Below are positions 43,804 to 51,229 of a stretch of 56,949 nucleotides of DNA, in pieces. The translations under genes were made by a program, and so were the position numbers. Every line of letters starts with the position of its first letter. Position 1 is the stretch's first letter. The DNA comes from Candidatus Odyssella sp. (GTDB lineage: Bacteria; Pseudomonadota; Alphaproteobacteria; Bin65): assembly GCA_016792765.1 (NCBI GenBank), contig JAEULD010000256.1, positions 1 through 56,949 on the forward strand, in the 5' to 3' direction. The notes beneath the pieces were generated by a model. It was not told where the DNA came from. It saw only the letters and a program-made list of their open reading frames with translations, and did not search any database.

Positions 43804-44781
43804 ATGAAACCGCACCCGCTCGTTCTCGCCGCCGCCGCGATGCTCGCCGCGGCGCCCGCCTTCGCGAAGGACAAGCTCTCCTTCGCCTACCTCCAGGATC
43901 CCGTGCTCGAGGCCGTCATGTGGCCGATGCGCAACGGCAAGGTCGTGTCCGACAAGCTCGAGATCGACGGCAAGGGCTATCAGATCCCGGTCCTGATCCA
44001 GGGCACCGCGACGAAGCAATGGGACGTGGTGATGACCGCCGTGATGTCGGTGCCGCGGGCCAAGGAGCAGGGCCTGGAGCTGCGCGTGCTCTCGACCGCG
44101 CTGCGCTATCACAAGTCCGGCGACGGCGCGCATGTGTGGGTGAAGAAGGGCAGCCCCTACAAGACGATCGCCGACCTGAAAGGCAAGACCATCGCCACCT
44201 ACGGGCTGCAATCGACCGGCATCACGCTGGTGCGCATGGCGCTCTGGAAGAAGTACGGCGTCAACGTCCAGTTCGAGAACGGCGATTTCAAGTGGCAGCA
44301 GCTTCCGGCGCCGGCGCTGCCCGGCGCGCTCGCGACCGACAAGGTCGAGGCCGCGACGCTCATCCACAGCCAGGCCTATCAGGCCGCCAAGAACGGCGAT
44401 TTCGTGCCGGTCGCGCGCACCGCCGAGGACATGTGGGAGCTGTTCAAGCTGCGCATGGTCTCGGCCGTGAACGTCGGCTACGCCGAGAAGATCGCGGCCA
44501 AGCCCGAGCTCTATCGCGAGTTCAACCGCATGCTCAAAGCCTCGATCGACTACACGCTCAAGAACATCGGCGAGGTGTCCGAGGCGGTCGGCAAGGAGAC
44601 GAAGAACGATCCCGCCTACTTCAAGGCGTGGTTCGAGCAGTATTCCGACTTCCCCGCCGCCGTCGCGCAGAACGACATCGACGCGATGAACAAGGTGTGG
44701 GCGCTGTCGAAGGAGCTCGGCATCCTGAAGGACTATCCCGACGCCAAGACGATGATCTGGGAAGGCGCGATCCGGGAGTAG
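43804..44781 (+). CDS. ABC transporter binding protein, NMT1/TauA-like
   Basis: 325 residues with a signal peptide (HPLVLAAAAMLAAAPAFA). The mature part starts KDKLSFAYLQDPVLEAVMWP and has the SBP-type blocks DLKGKTIATYGLQSTGITLV and LPGALATDKVEAATLIHSQA. This suits the nitrate/sulfonate/taurine/pyrimidine-precursor group. Together with the ATPase and two permeases it forms one importer. The stop is followed within 7 bp by a palindromic element. Confidence 0.88.
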   Translation: MKPHPLVLAAAAMLAAAPAFAKDKLSFAYLQDPVLEAVMWPMRNGKVVSDKLEIDGKGYQIPVLIQGTATKQWDVVMTAVMSVPRAKEQGLELRVLSTALRYHKSGDGAHVWVKKGSPYKTIADLKGKTIATYGLQSTGITLVRMALWKKYGVNVQFENGDFKWQQLPAPALPGALATDKVEAATLIHSQAYQAAKNGDFVPVARTAEDMWELFKLRMVSAVNVGYAEKIAAKPELYREFNRMLKASIDYTLKNIGEVSEAVGKETKNDPAYFKAWFEQYSDFPAAVAQNDIDAMNKVWALSKELGILKDYPDAKTMIWEGAIRE

Positions 44782-44787
44782 GAATTC

Positions 44788-44964
44788 CCCTTCTCCCCTT
44801 GGGGGAGACGGGAAAGGGATGAGGGGCGGTGCCGCAGACTCCATCGACGACGCGATGAACGGGTGTGAACGCCAGTCGTGGCGCAAGCGCACGTCGAAGC
44901 GGCCGACCTCGCATTCGCGGGACCATCCCCTCATCCCCGCCCTTCTCCCCCAAGGGGAGAAGGG
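44788..44964. repeat. Palindromic intergenic element, family D
   Basis: 177-bp element with arms CCCTTCTCCCCTTGGGGGAG (left) and CTCCCCCAAGGGGAGAAGGG (right), each also a hairpin, followed inward by GGGATGAGGGG and CCCCTCATCCC. This motif is common in genomes of Rhizobiales relatives. The right arm ends seven bases before the ATG at 44971 and seems to act as its ribosome-binding site (GGGGAGAAGGG). Confidence 0.85.
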
Positions 44965-44970
44965 TAGGTG

Positions 44971-45726
44971 ATGGTTTCCCGCGAACGGCTCGCCGCGCAC
45001 GGCTTCACGCTGCTGGTGATCGCCGCGTGGGCCTATGCGGCGACGCAGGTGCCGCCGATCGCGATGTCGGGGCCGTGGACGACGGCGAAGGCGCTGTGGG
45101 CCTTCGTCACCGACGCGAACCAGCTGAAGCACATGGGCTGGTCGCTGATGCATGTGGGCGTGGCCATCGCGGTGTCGTTCGTCGTCGGCAACGCGCTCGC
45201 GTTCCTCGCGCACTACGTCCCGGCGACGGCGCTCATGGTGCATGGGCGCATCAGCCCGTTCCTGAACGCGTTTTCGGGCATCGGCTGGGCGCTGCTGGCC
45301 CTGCTCTGGTTCGGCGCCACGCATCTCACCGTGATCTTCTCGATCTCGATGGTGCTGATCCCGTTCGCGCTCGTGAACATGAAGGAGGGCCTGGCCACGC
45401 TCGACCGCGAGCTGATCGAGATGGGGCGCAGCTACACGCGCTCGGGCCTCCGGCGCTTCCTGCGCATCACGATTCCCTCGCTCTACCCGTTCATGTTCGC
45501 GACGCTGCGCATCAGCTTCGGCGTCGCCTGGAAGGTGGCGCTCACGGCCGAGCTGATCGGCGGCGGCTCGGGCTTCGGCTATCTGTTCGATCTCGCGCGG
45601 CAGGATTACCGCACGCCGATCCTGTTCGTCGTGATCGTCATCATCATCGCCTTCGTCTATTGCGCCGACCGCTTCGTGTTCGAGCCGGTCCAGCGCCGCC
45701 TGCAGAGGCACTATGGAACGGGCTGA
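44971..45726 (+). CDS. ABC transporter permease (SsuC/TauC type), subunit 1
   Basis: 251 residues, about six membrane helices. The coupling motif (EAA loop) lies around LATLDRELIEMGRSYTRSG. The start is the ATG at 44971 (GTG at 44968 is an alternative). Its ribosome-binding site lies within the end of the upstream repeat. Its 3' end overlaps the next permease by 14 bp. The two permeases probably form a heterodimeric channel. Confidence 0.9.
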   Translation: MVSRERLAAHGFTLLVIAAWAYAATQVPPIAMSGPWTTAKALWAFVTDANQLKHMGWSLMHVGVAIAVSFVVGNALAFLAHYVPATALMVHGRISPFLNAFSGIGWALLALLWFGATHLTVIFSISMVLIPFALVNMKEGLATLDRELIEMGRSYTRSGLRRFLRITIPSLYPFMFATLRISFGVAWKVALTAELIGGGSGFGYLFDLARQDYRTPILFVVIVIIIAFVYCADRFVFEPVQRRLQRHYGTG

Positions 45727-46501
45727 CGCGCGCAAGACGGCCGCGGCGCTGCCGCCGCGCCAGCGGCTGCTGTCGCGCCTGCTCGCCGACGGCCTCGTCG
45801 TCGCGGCCGTGCTCGCATGGTGGGCGATGTCGAACGCGCTGCCGGCGAACATCCTGCCCTCCCCGGCGGCGGTGGCCGCCGAGCTGTGGCTGCTGTTCAC
45901 CGACTGGGTGTATCTCGGCCACACCGCCATGAGCGTGGTGCGCGTGCTGCTGTCGGTGACGCTGGCGCTGGCGATCGGCGGGCTGCTGGCGTTCTGGCCG
46001 CTCGGCAGCCCGTGGGCGCGCGCGATCGTCCACGAGCGCATCCAGCCCTTCTTCAACTCGTTCCCCTCGATCGGCTGGGCGATCCTGGCCGTGATCTGGT
46101 TCCGCGTTTCGGACTTCACCGCGATCTTCGTCCAGGTCGCGATCCTGATCCCGTTCTGCCTCATCAACATCAGCGCGGGCCTGAAGGAGCTCGACCGCGA
46201 GGCGCTCGAGATGGCGCGCAGCTTCACGCGCACGCGCCGGAAGATCCTGTTCAGGATCACGCTGCCGCTGCTGCTGCCCTACATCGTCGGCGCGCTCCGC
46301 ATCGCCTACGGCGTCGCCTGGAAGATCGCGCTGGTGAGCGAGCTGTTCGGCACCGGCTCGGGCATCGGCTATCTCATGGGCGAGGCGCAGCAGAGCGCAA
46401 AACCGGCGTTGCTTTACGCCTGCTGCTTCGCCATCGTGCTGATCTTCTTCGCCGGCGAGAAGCTGGTGCTCGATCCGCTCTCGCGCCGCGTCCGCCGCTA
46501 G
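45713..46501 (+). CDS. ABC transporter permease (SsuC/TauC type), subunit 2
   Basis: 262 residues, with a basic 25-residue N-terminus before the first helix (LVVAAVLAWWAMS). Its EAA loop is AGLKELDREALEMARSFTRT. It is related to but clearly distinct from subunit 1. Most Ssu/Tau-type systems use one permease gene as a homodimer, so two different permeases in tandem suggests a specialised importer. The 14-bp overlap with subunit 1 indicates coupling. Confidence 0.9.
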   Translation: MERADARKTAAALPPRQRLLSRLLADGLVVAAVLAWWAMSNALPANILPSPAAVAAELWLLFTDWVYLGHTAMSVVRVLLSVTLALAIGGLLAFWPLGSPWARAIVHERIQPFFNSFPSIGWAILAVIWFRVSDFTAIFVQVAILIPFCLINISAGLKELDREALEMARSFTRTRRKILFRITLPLLLPYIVGALRIAYGVAWKIALVSELFGTGSGIGYLMGEAQQSAKPALLYACCFAIVLIFFAGEKLVLDPLSRRVRR

Positions 46502-46520
46502 GCAACCAGGGGAAGAAACG

Positions 46521-47411
46521 ATGGCCGCCATCCGCACCCGCCACATTCCGGGCACGCCGGGCCTGACCGTCGACGAGGCGGGCACCGGCGAGCTCGTGCT
46601 GTTCATGCACGGCATCGGCGGCAACCGCACGAACTGGACGCAGCAGGTGGCGCGTTTCGGCGACCATTTCCTCGCCGTGGCGTGGGACGCGCGCGGCTAC
46701 AACGGCAGCGAAGACTACGACGGCGAGCTCGATTTCAGCGATTTCGCGCGCGACGTCCTGCGCGTCCTGAAGTTCTACGGCCGCACGAAGCTGCACCTCG
46801 TCGGCCTCTCGATGGGCGGGCGCATCGCGCAGGATTTCTACGCGCTCTATCCGCGGCACGTGGCCAGCCTCGCGATCGTGGCCAGCTTCACCGGCTTCCA
46901 GAACTTCTCCGACGCCGACCGCCGGAAGTTCCTGTCGCTGCGGCTGAAGCCGCTGGTCGAGGACGGCAAGGAGCCGCGCGACATCGCGCCCGTCGTCGCC
47001 AGGACGCTGTGCAGCCCCAACGCCACCGAGGAGCAGTATCAGCGCCTCGTCGCCAGCATGGCGGCGCTGCACAAGGGCAGCTACGTCAAGACCGTGAAGG
47101 CCACGACCCTGTTCGACCGCACCGCGAATCTCGACAAGATCGCCGTGCCCACAATGCTGATCTTCGGCGAAGCCGACACGCTGACGACCGCCGACATGGG
47201 CCGCCAGATGCACGCCCGCATCAAGGGCTCGCGGCTCGTCGTGGTGCCGAAAGCGGGCCACCTCGTGAACCTCGAGCAGCCCGAGGCGTTCGAGGCGGCC
47301 CTCGAGCCGTTCCTGTTCGCGCAGCGCGGCCGCGCCGACGCAGGAGCCGCGAAGCGCGCCGCGCGCGCCGCAAGACGGAAACCGGCGGCGAAAGCCAAAC
47401 GCCGCCGCTGA
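46521..47411 (+). CDS. Alpha/beta hydrolase with a basic C-terminal tail
   Basis: 296 residues. The catalytic core has HGIGGNRTNW, nucleophile elbow VGLSMGG (Ser97), an acid at FGEADTLT and His in KAGHLVNLEQPEA. It resembles PcaD or MhpC-type lactone/C-C hydrolases. The final 28 residues (after LFAQRGRAD) are Ala/Arg/Lys only, ending AAKAKRRR, an unusual histone-like tail. It lies 20 bp after the permease and 17 bp before the SDR, so it belongs to the transporter operon. Confidence 0.9.
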   Translation: MAAIRTRHIPGTPGLTVDEAGTGELVLFMHGIGGNRTNWTQQVARFGDHFLAVAWDARGYNGSEDYDGELDFSDFARDVLRVLKFYGRTKLHLVGLSMGGRIAQDFYALYPRHVASLAIVASFTGFQNFSDADRRKFLSLRLKPLVEDGKEPRDIAPVVARTLCSPNATEEQYQRLVASMAALHKGSYVKTVKATTLFDRTANLDKIAVPTMLIFGEADTLTTADMGRQMHARIKGSRLVVVPKAGHLVNLEQPEAFEAALEPFLFAQRGRADAGAAKRAARAARRKPAAKAKRRR

Positions 47412-47427
47412 AACGAAGGAGGACGCC

Positions 47428-48165
47428 GTGAGACTGCAGGACAAAGTGGCCGTCGTGACCGGCGGCGCGCAGGGTTTCGGCGAGGGCATCGCCCGGCGGT
47501 TCGTGGCCGAGGGCGCCAAGGTCGTCGTCGCCGATCTCAACGAGGCGGGCGCCAGCAACGTCGCGTCGCGCCTCGGCAAGCACGCCGCCGCCTGCCGCGC
47601 CGACGTGACGAAAGCGGCCGACGTGAAGGCGATGGTCGGCCTCGCGATGAAATCCTTCGGCCGGCTCGACATCGTCGTCAACAATGCCGGCACGACGCAC
47701 GTCAACAAGCCGATGCTCGAGGTGAAGGAAGAGGAGTTCGACCGCATCTTCGCGGTGAACGTGAAGGGCATCTATCTCGCCGCGCTCGAGGCCGTGCCGA
47801 TCTTCCGGAAGCAGGGCGGCGGCGCGTTCCTCAACGTCGCGTCCACCGCGGGCCTCCGCCCCCGCCCCGGCCTCACCGTCTACAATTCCTCGAAGGGCGC
47901 GGTGAACGTGATGACCAAGTCGATGGCCGTGGAATTCGCGCCCGACAAGATCCGCGTCAACGCGCTCTGCCCGGTCGCCGGCGACACGCCGCTGCTCGCC
48001 TCGTTCCTCGGCACGAACACGCGCGAGGCCTTCATCAAGACCGTGCCGCTCGGCCGCCTCTCGACGCCCGAAGACATCGCGACCGGCGCCGTCTTCCTCT
48101 GCTCCGACGAGGCGAATTTCTTCACCGGCGTCTGTTTAGAGGTGGATGGCGGAAGGTGCGTTTGA
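47428..48165 (+). CDS. Short-chain dehydrogenase/reductase
   Basis: 245 residues from a GTG after AAGGAGGACGCC. Cofactor loop TGGAQGFGEG (Thr11-Gly20), NNAG, catalytic Ser139, Tyr152 and Lys156 (YNSSK). Asp36 in VVVADLN suggests NAD(H) preference. It contains a C-terminal DGGRCV in place of the usual DGG extension. It probably oxidises or reduces a hydroxyl/keto group of the transported substrate. A family A palindrome follows. Confidence 0.93.
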   Translation: MRLQDKVAVVTGGAQGFGEGIARRFVAEGAKVVVADLNEAGASNVASRLGKHAAACRADVTKAADVKAMVGLAMKSFGRLDIVVNNAGTTHVNKPMLEVKEEEFDRIFAVNVKGIYLAALEAVPIFRKQGGGAFLNVASTAGLRPRPGLTVYNSSKGAVNVMTKSMAVEFAPDKIRVNALCPVAGDTPLLASFLGTNTREAFIKTVPLGRLSTPEDIATGAVFLCSDEANFFTGVCLEVDGGRCV

Positions 48166-48186
48166 CGGGACGCACGGCGTCGATCG

Positions 48187-48315
48187 CGTAGGGGCGCGCT
48201 GCGCGCGCCCTGCCGCCGCAGCCAGACCCGTGGAGTCATGACGTTGCGGCGACGATCGTCTTCGTCGTCGGAATTGCGAAATGTGGCGAGAGGGCGCGCG
48301 CAGCGCGCCCCTACG
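48187..48315. repeat. Palindromic intergenic element, family A copy 3
   Basis: 129 bp between the SDR and the MetE-like gene. The left arm (48187-48212) is identical to the other three copies. The right arm is 48292-48315 and matches copy 1. The inner spacer of about 79 bp shows no gene. Confidence 0.9.
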
Positions 48316-48332
48316 CGATATGGGCCGTGCGA

Positions 48333-49484
48333 ATGAAAACGAGCACCGACCGCATCCTGACGACCCATGTCGGCAGCCTGCCGCGGCCGGACGATCTCGT
48401 CGATCTCCTGATGGCGCAGGACGCGGCCGAGCCGCACGAGGCGGCACTGCTGGCGAAGCGCGTGCGCGAATCCGTGGCGGAGACCGTCGTTCGGCAGGTC
48501 GAGACCGGCATCGACGTCGTCAGCGACGGCGAGATGGGCAAGGTCTCCTACGTCAACTACCTGAAGCACCGCCTCGCCGGCTTCGGCGAGCCGGCGCCGC
48601 TCGAATGGACTCCGGCCGACCTGCTCGCCCATCCCGGCTTCCTCGCCAGCCGGCGGCAGGGCAGCAATCCGGTGCGGCGCGATCCGCCGGCCTGCCGCGG
48701 ACCGATCGCGGTGCAGGACCGCGCGCCGCTCGAAGCCGATCTCGCCAATCTCCGCGCCGCGTGCGCGCGCGCCAAGCCCGTCGACGCGTTCGTGCCCGCC
48801 GCCTCGCCCGGCGTGGTCGCGATCTTCATGCCGAACCGGCATTACCCGAGCGAGGACGCCTACGTGGCGGCGCTCGCCGCGGCGATGCAGGAGGAATACG
48901 AGGCGATCTGGAAGGCCGGCTTCGTGCTGCAGATCGATTGCCCCGACCTCGCGATGAGCCGCCACCTCGCCTATCAGGGCCTGTCGCTCGCCGAGTTCCG
49001 CCGCATCGCCGCGCGCAACGTCGAGGCGATCAACCACGCGACGCGCAACATCCCGCCGGACGCGATGCGCATGCATCTCTGCTGGGGCAACTACGCGGGG
49101 CCGCACACCCACGACGTGCCGCTCAAGGACGTGGCCGACATCGTGTGGACGGCGCGGCCGCAGGCGGTGCTGTTCGAGGCCGCCAATCCGCGCCACGCGC
49201 ACGAATGGGAAGACCTGAAAGCGGCGCGCATTCCCGACGACAAGATTCTCGTGCCCGGCGTCATCGACACGAACACGAACCACGTCGAGCACCCGCAGCT
49301 CGTCGCGCAGCGAATCCGCGCCTTCGCGGACATCGTCGGCCGCGAGCGCGTGATGGCCGGAACGGATTGCGGCTTCGGCACCTTCGCCAAGCTGCCGCCG
49401 GTCTATCCCACGATCGCGTGGGAGAAGCTGAAATCGCTGGCCGCGGGCGCGCGGCTGGCGAGCGAGCGGCTGTGGCGACGGTAA
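48333..49484 (+). CDS. Cobalamin-independent methionine synthase C-terminal-like protein
   Basis: 383 residues, matching only the catalytic C-terminal barrel of MetE (full MetE is about 750). It starts with THVGSLPRP and has IDVVSDGEMGK, the zinc ligands His248 and Cys250 in MHLCWGN, Glu282 (LFEAANPRH) and Cys346 in TDCGF. Stand-alone proteins of this type include methylcobalamin- or coenzyme-M-dependent transferases such as epoxyalkane:CoM transferase. They act on thiols with a substrate other than methyl-tetrahydrofolate. Next to a GST, thiol conjugation or demethylation is plausible. A GTG six bases upstream is an alternative start. Confidence 0.88.
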   Translation: MKTSTDRILTTHVGSLPRPDDLVDLLMAQDAAEPHEAALLAKRVRESVAETVVRQVETGIDVVSDGEMGKVSYVNYLKHRLAGFGEPAPLEWTPADLLAHPGFLASRRQGSNPVRRDPPACRGPIAVQDRAPLEADLANLRAACARAKPVDAFVPAASPGVVAIFMPNRHYPSEDAYVAALAAAMQEEYEAIWKAGFVLQIDCPDLAMSRHLAYQGLSLAEFRRIAARNVEAINHATRNIPPDAMRMHLCWGNYAGPHTHDVPLKDVADIVWTARPQAVLFEAANPRHAHEWEDLKAARIPDDKILVPGVIDTNTNHVEHPQLVAQRIRAFADIVGRERVMAGTDCGFGTFAKLPPVYPTIAWEKLKSLAAGARLASERLWRR

Positions 49485-49551
49485 CGCAATCGAAACTTGA
49501 CGGCGCGCGGCGCGCGCGGGATGACATCCCCCATCCCCGGAGGAACACCCC

Positions 49552-50175
49552 ATGAAGCTCTATTTCTTTCCCGGCGCCTGCTCGCTCGCCTGCCACATCG
49601 CGCTGCACGAGACCGGCGCGAAATTCGAGATCGAGAAGGTCGACATGAAGGCCAAGAAGACCGAGGCCGGCTCGGACTATCTCGGCGTCAACGCGAAAGG
49701 CTACGTGCCGACGCTCGAGCTCGACAACGGCGAGAAGCTCACCGAGGCGCAGGTGATCCTGCAATACGTCGCCGACCAGAAGCCGGCCGCGAAGCTGCTG
49801 CCCGCGGCGGGCTCGATGGAGCGCTACCGCGTGCTCGAATGGCTCAATTTCGTCGCGGCCGAGATCCACAAGGGCCACACGCCGCTGTTCCGCCATGCCG
49901 AGAAGCTGCCGGACAGCTCGAAGCAACCGTTCAAGGACGATCTCGAGATGCGCTTCGCCTGGCTCGCCAAGCATCTCGAAGCCAAACCGTATCTGATGGG
50001 CGACCAGTTCACGATCGCCGACATCTACCTGTTCACCGTGCTGAACTGGCCGCGCTATGTCGGCCTCGATATCGGCAAGTGGCCGGCGCTCACCGCGTTT
50101 CAGAAGCGCGTCGGCGGCCGCCCGGCCGTGCAGGCCGCGCTCGTGGCCGAGGGGCTGATCAAGAAGGCGGCGTAG
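49552..50175 (+). CDS. Beta-class glutathione S-transferase
   Basis: 207 residues starting after CCGGAGGAACACC. KLYFFPGACSLACHIALHE carries Cys10, the catalytic cysteine of beta-class enzymes, and GYVPTLELDNGEKLTEAQVI supplies the cis-Pro and acidic glutathione site (quoted in part). The C-terminal domain includes FTIADIYLFTVL, the usual N-capping box. It resembles GstA/GstB of Proteobacteria. It is the second GST in the region. Confidence 0.93.
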   Translation: MKLYFFPGACSLACHIALHETGAKFEIEKVDMKAKKTEAGSDYLGVNAKGYVPTLELDNGEKLTEAQVILQYVADQKPAAKLLPAAGSMERYRVLEWLNFVAAEIHKGHTPLFRHAEKLPDSSKQPFKDDLEMRFAWLAKHLEAKPYLMGDQFTIADIYLFTVLNWPRYVGLDIGKWPALTAFQKRVGGRPAVQAALVAEGLIKKAA

Positions 50176-50184
50176 CCTGTCCAT

Positions 50185-50257
50185 CGTAGGGGCGCGCTGC
50201 GCGCGCCCTGCCGGCGCACGGGAGGCGTTGAAAGGGCGCGCGCCGCGCGCCCCTACG
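50185..50257. repeat. Palindromic intergenic element, family A copy 4
   Basis: The shortest copy, 73 bp, with left arm 50185-50210 and right arm 50234-50257 and about 23 bp between. It lies between convergent genes, so its hairpins may work as a bidirectional terminator. Its terminal CCCCTACG contains, on the minus strand, the TAG stop codon of the esterase gene (50253-50255). Confidence 0.9.
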
Positions 50258-51218
50258 GCTGCAAACGCCGCAGCAGCGCGCCCATCGGCTCCGCCGGCGG
50301 GCCGAGGCGCGCCACGTCGCCGTGCGGCGTTTCCACTTCGATGAGGCGGATGCCGGCGAGCGGGCCGCCGTCGTCGCGCGTGGCGTAGGCGATGTTGCGC
50401 TCGATGAGCTGGGTCTTGAGCGCGGTGGTCTCCTCGACGCTGGAGCGCGTGTGGAGCGCGTAGAGGAACGCGCGCTGCCGGTGCCGCGCGAGCCAGCCCG
50501 CGTAGAGGCCCGCATCGGCGAAGAACGCATCGAGCATGATCAGTCCCTCGATGCGCCGATCGAGGTCGCCGTGCTTCAGGATCTGCGCCGCCGTGCGATA
50601 GCCGCCGCTATAGGCCGCGACGACGATCGGCGCCCGGCGCCACGCGGCCTCGTCGCCGCCGAGCACCGCGCGCAGCACGCCCTCCGCCTCGGCGAAGAAC
50701 GCGGCCGCGCGGCCCGGCTCGACGAACTTGCCCGGCGCCGATTCCTGCGCGTCGCGCGCGAGCTGGGGGGCCACCAGCACCGCGTTGGCGCCCGAGCGGT
50801 CGAGCTGCCCGGGCAGGTCGAGATGGCGCGCCACGGTGGCTTCGATCTCGGAGCCGTGCCCGTGCAGGAACAGCACGACGCGGAACGGCTTCGCCGGATC
50901 GAAGCCGCGCGACGCGTGGAACAGCACGCGCGCGTCGGAATAGACGGCGGCTTCGAGGTAGTAACGGTTCTCGCCGAGCCGGCGGAAACGCTGGCCGCTG
51001 GCCGCGTCGACGCCGTGCCAGAACGGCGCGCCGCGGTGATCGACGGCGGCGGGCCCGACCGGGTACGGCGCGTTGCCGAGTTCGGCGACGAACGTGTGGC
51101 CGCGCGCGGATGACGGCGCCGTCAGCACGCGCAGGTCGCGGCGCAGCTCAGCCACGGCCGGCGCGGCGCTGAACGCGGAAGCGGCGAGGCCGAGACAAGC
51201 GATCTGCCACGGACGCAT
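50253..51218 (-). CDS. Exported esterase/PHB-depolymerase-like alpha/beta hydrolase
   Basis: 321 residues from ATG 51218, with a signal peptide (RPWQIACLGLAASAFSAAPA). It has a VVLFLHGHGSE oxyanion-type turn, a nucleophile elbow VAAYSGGYR (Ser in A-Y-S-G-G, a variant of G-x-S-x-G) and a late His (ETPHGDVA). It is probably periplasmic or secreted. It ends inside the palindromic element. The membrane protein gene lies 11 bp upstream, and both appear to be in the operon begun by the exported methyltransferase homologue. Confidence 0.8.
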   Translation of the reverse strand: MRPWQIACLGLAASAFSAAPAVAELRRDLRVLTAPSSARGHTFVAELGNAPYPVGPAAVDHRGAPFWHGVDAASGQRFRRLGENRYYLEAAVYSDARVLFHASRGFDPAKPFRVVLFLHGHGSEIEATVARHLDLPGQLDRSGANAVLVAPQLARDAQESAPGKFVEPGRAAAFFAEAEGVLRAVLGGDEAAWRRAPIVVAAYSGGYRTAAQILKHGDLDRRIEGLIMLDAFFADAGLYAGWLARHRQRAFLYALHTRSSVEETTALKTQLIERNIAYATRDDGGPLAGIRLIEVETPHGDVARLGPPAEPMGALLRRLQP

Positions 51219-51229
51219 CACGCTCCGCT

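Noticed and set aside
43609-46260. 883-codon open frame on the minus strand across GST, binding-protein and permease genes
   Set aside because: It runs antisense to several well-supported genes and reads as biased composition without motifs.
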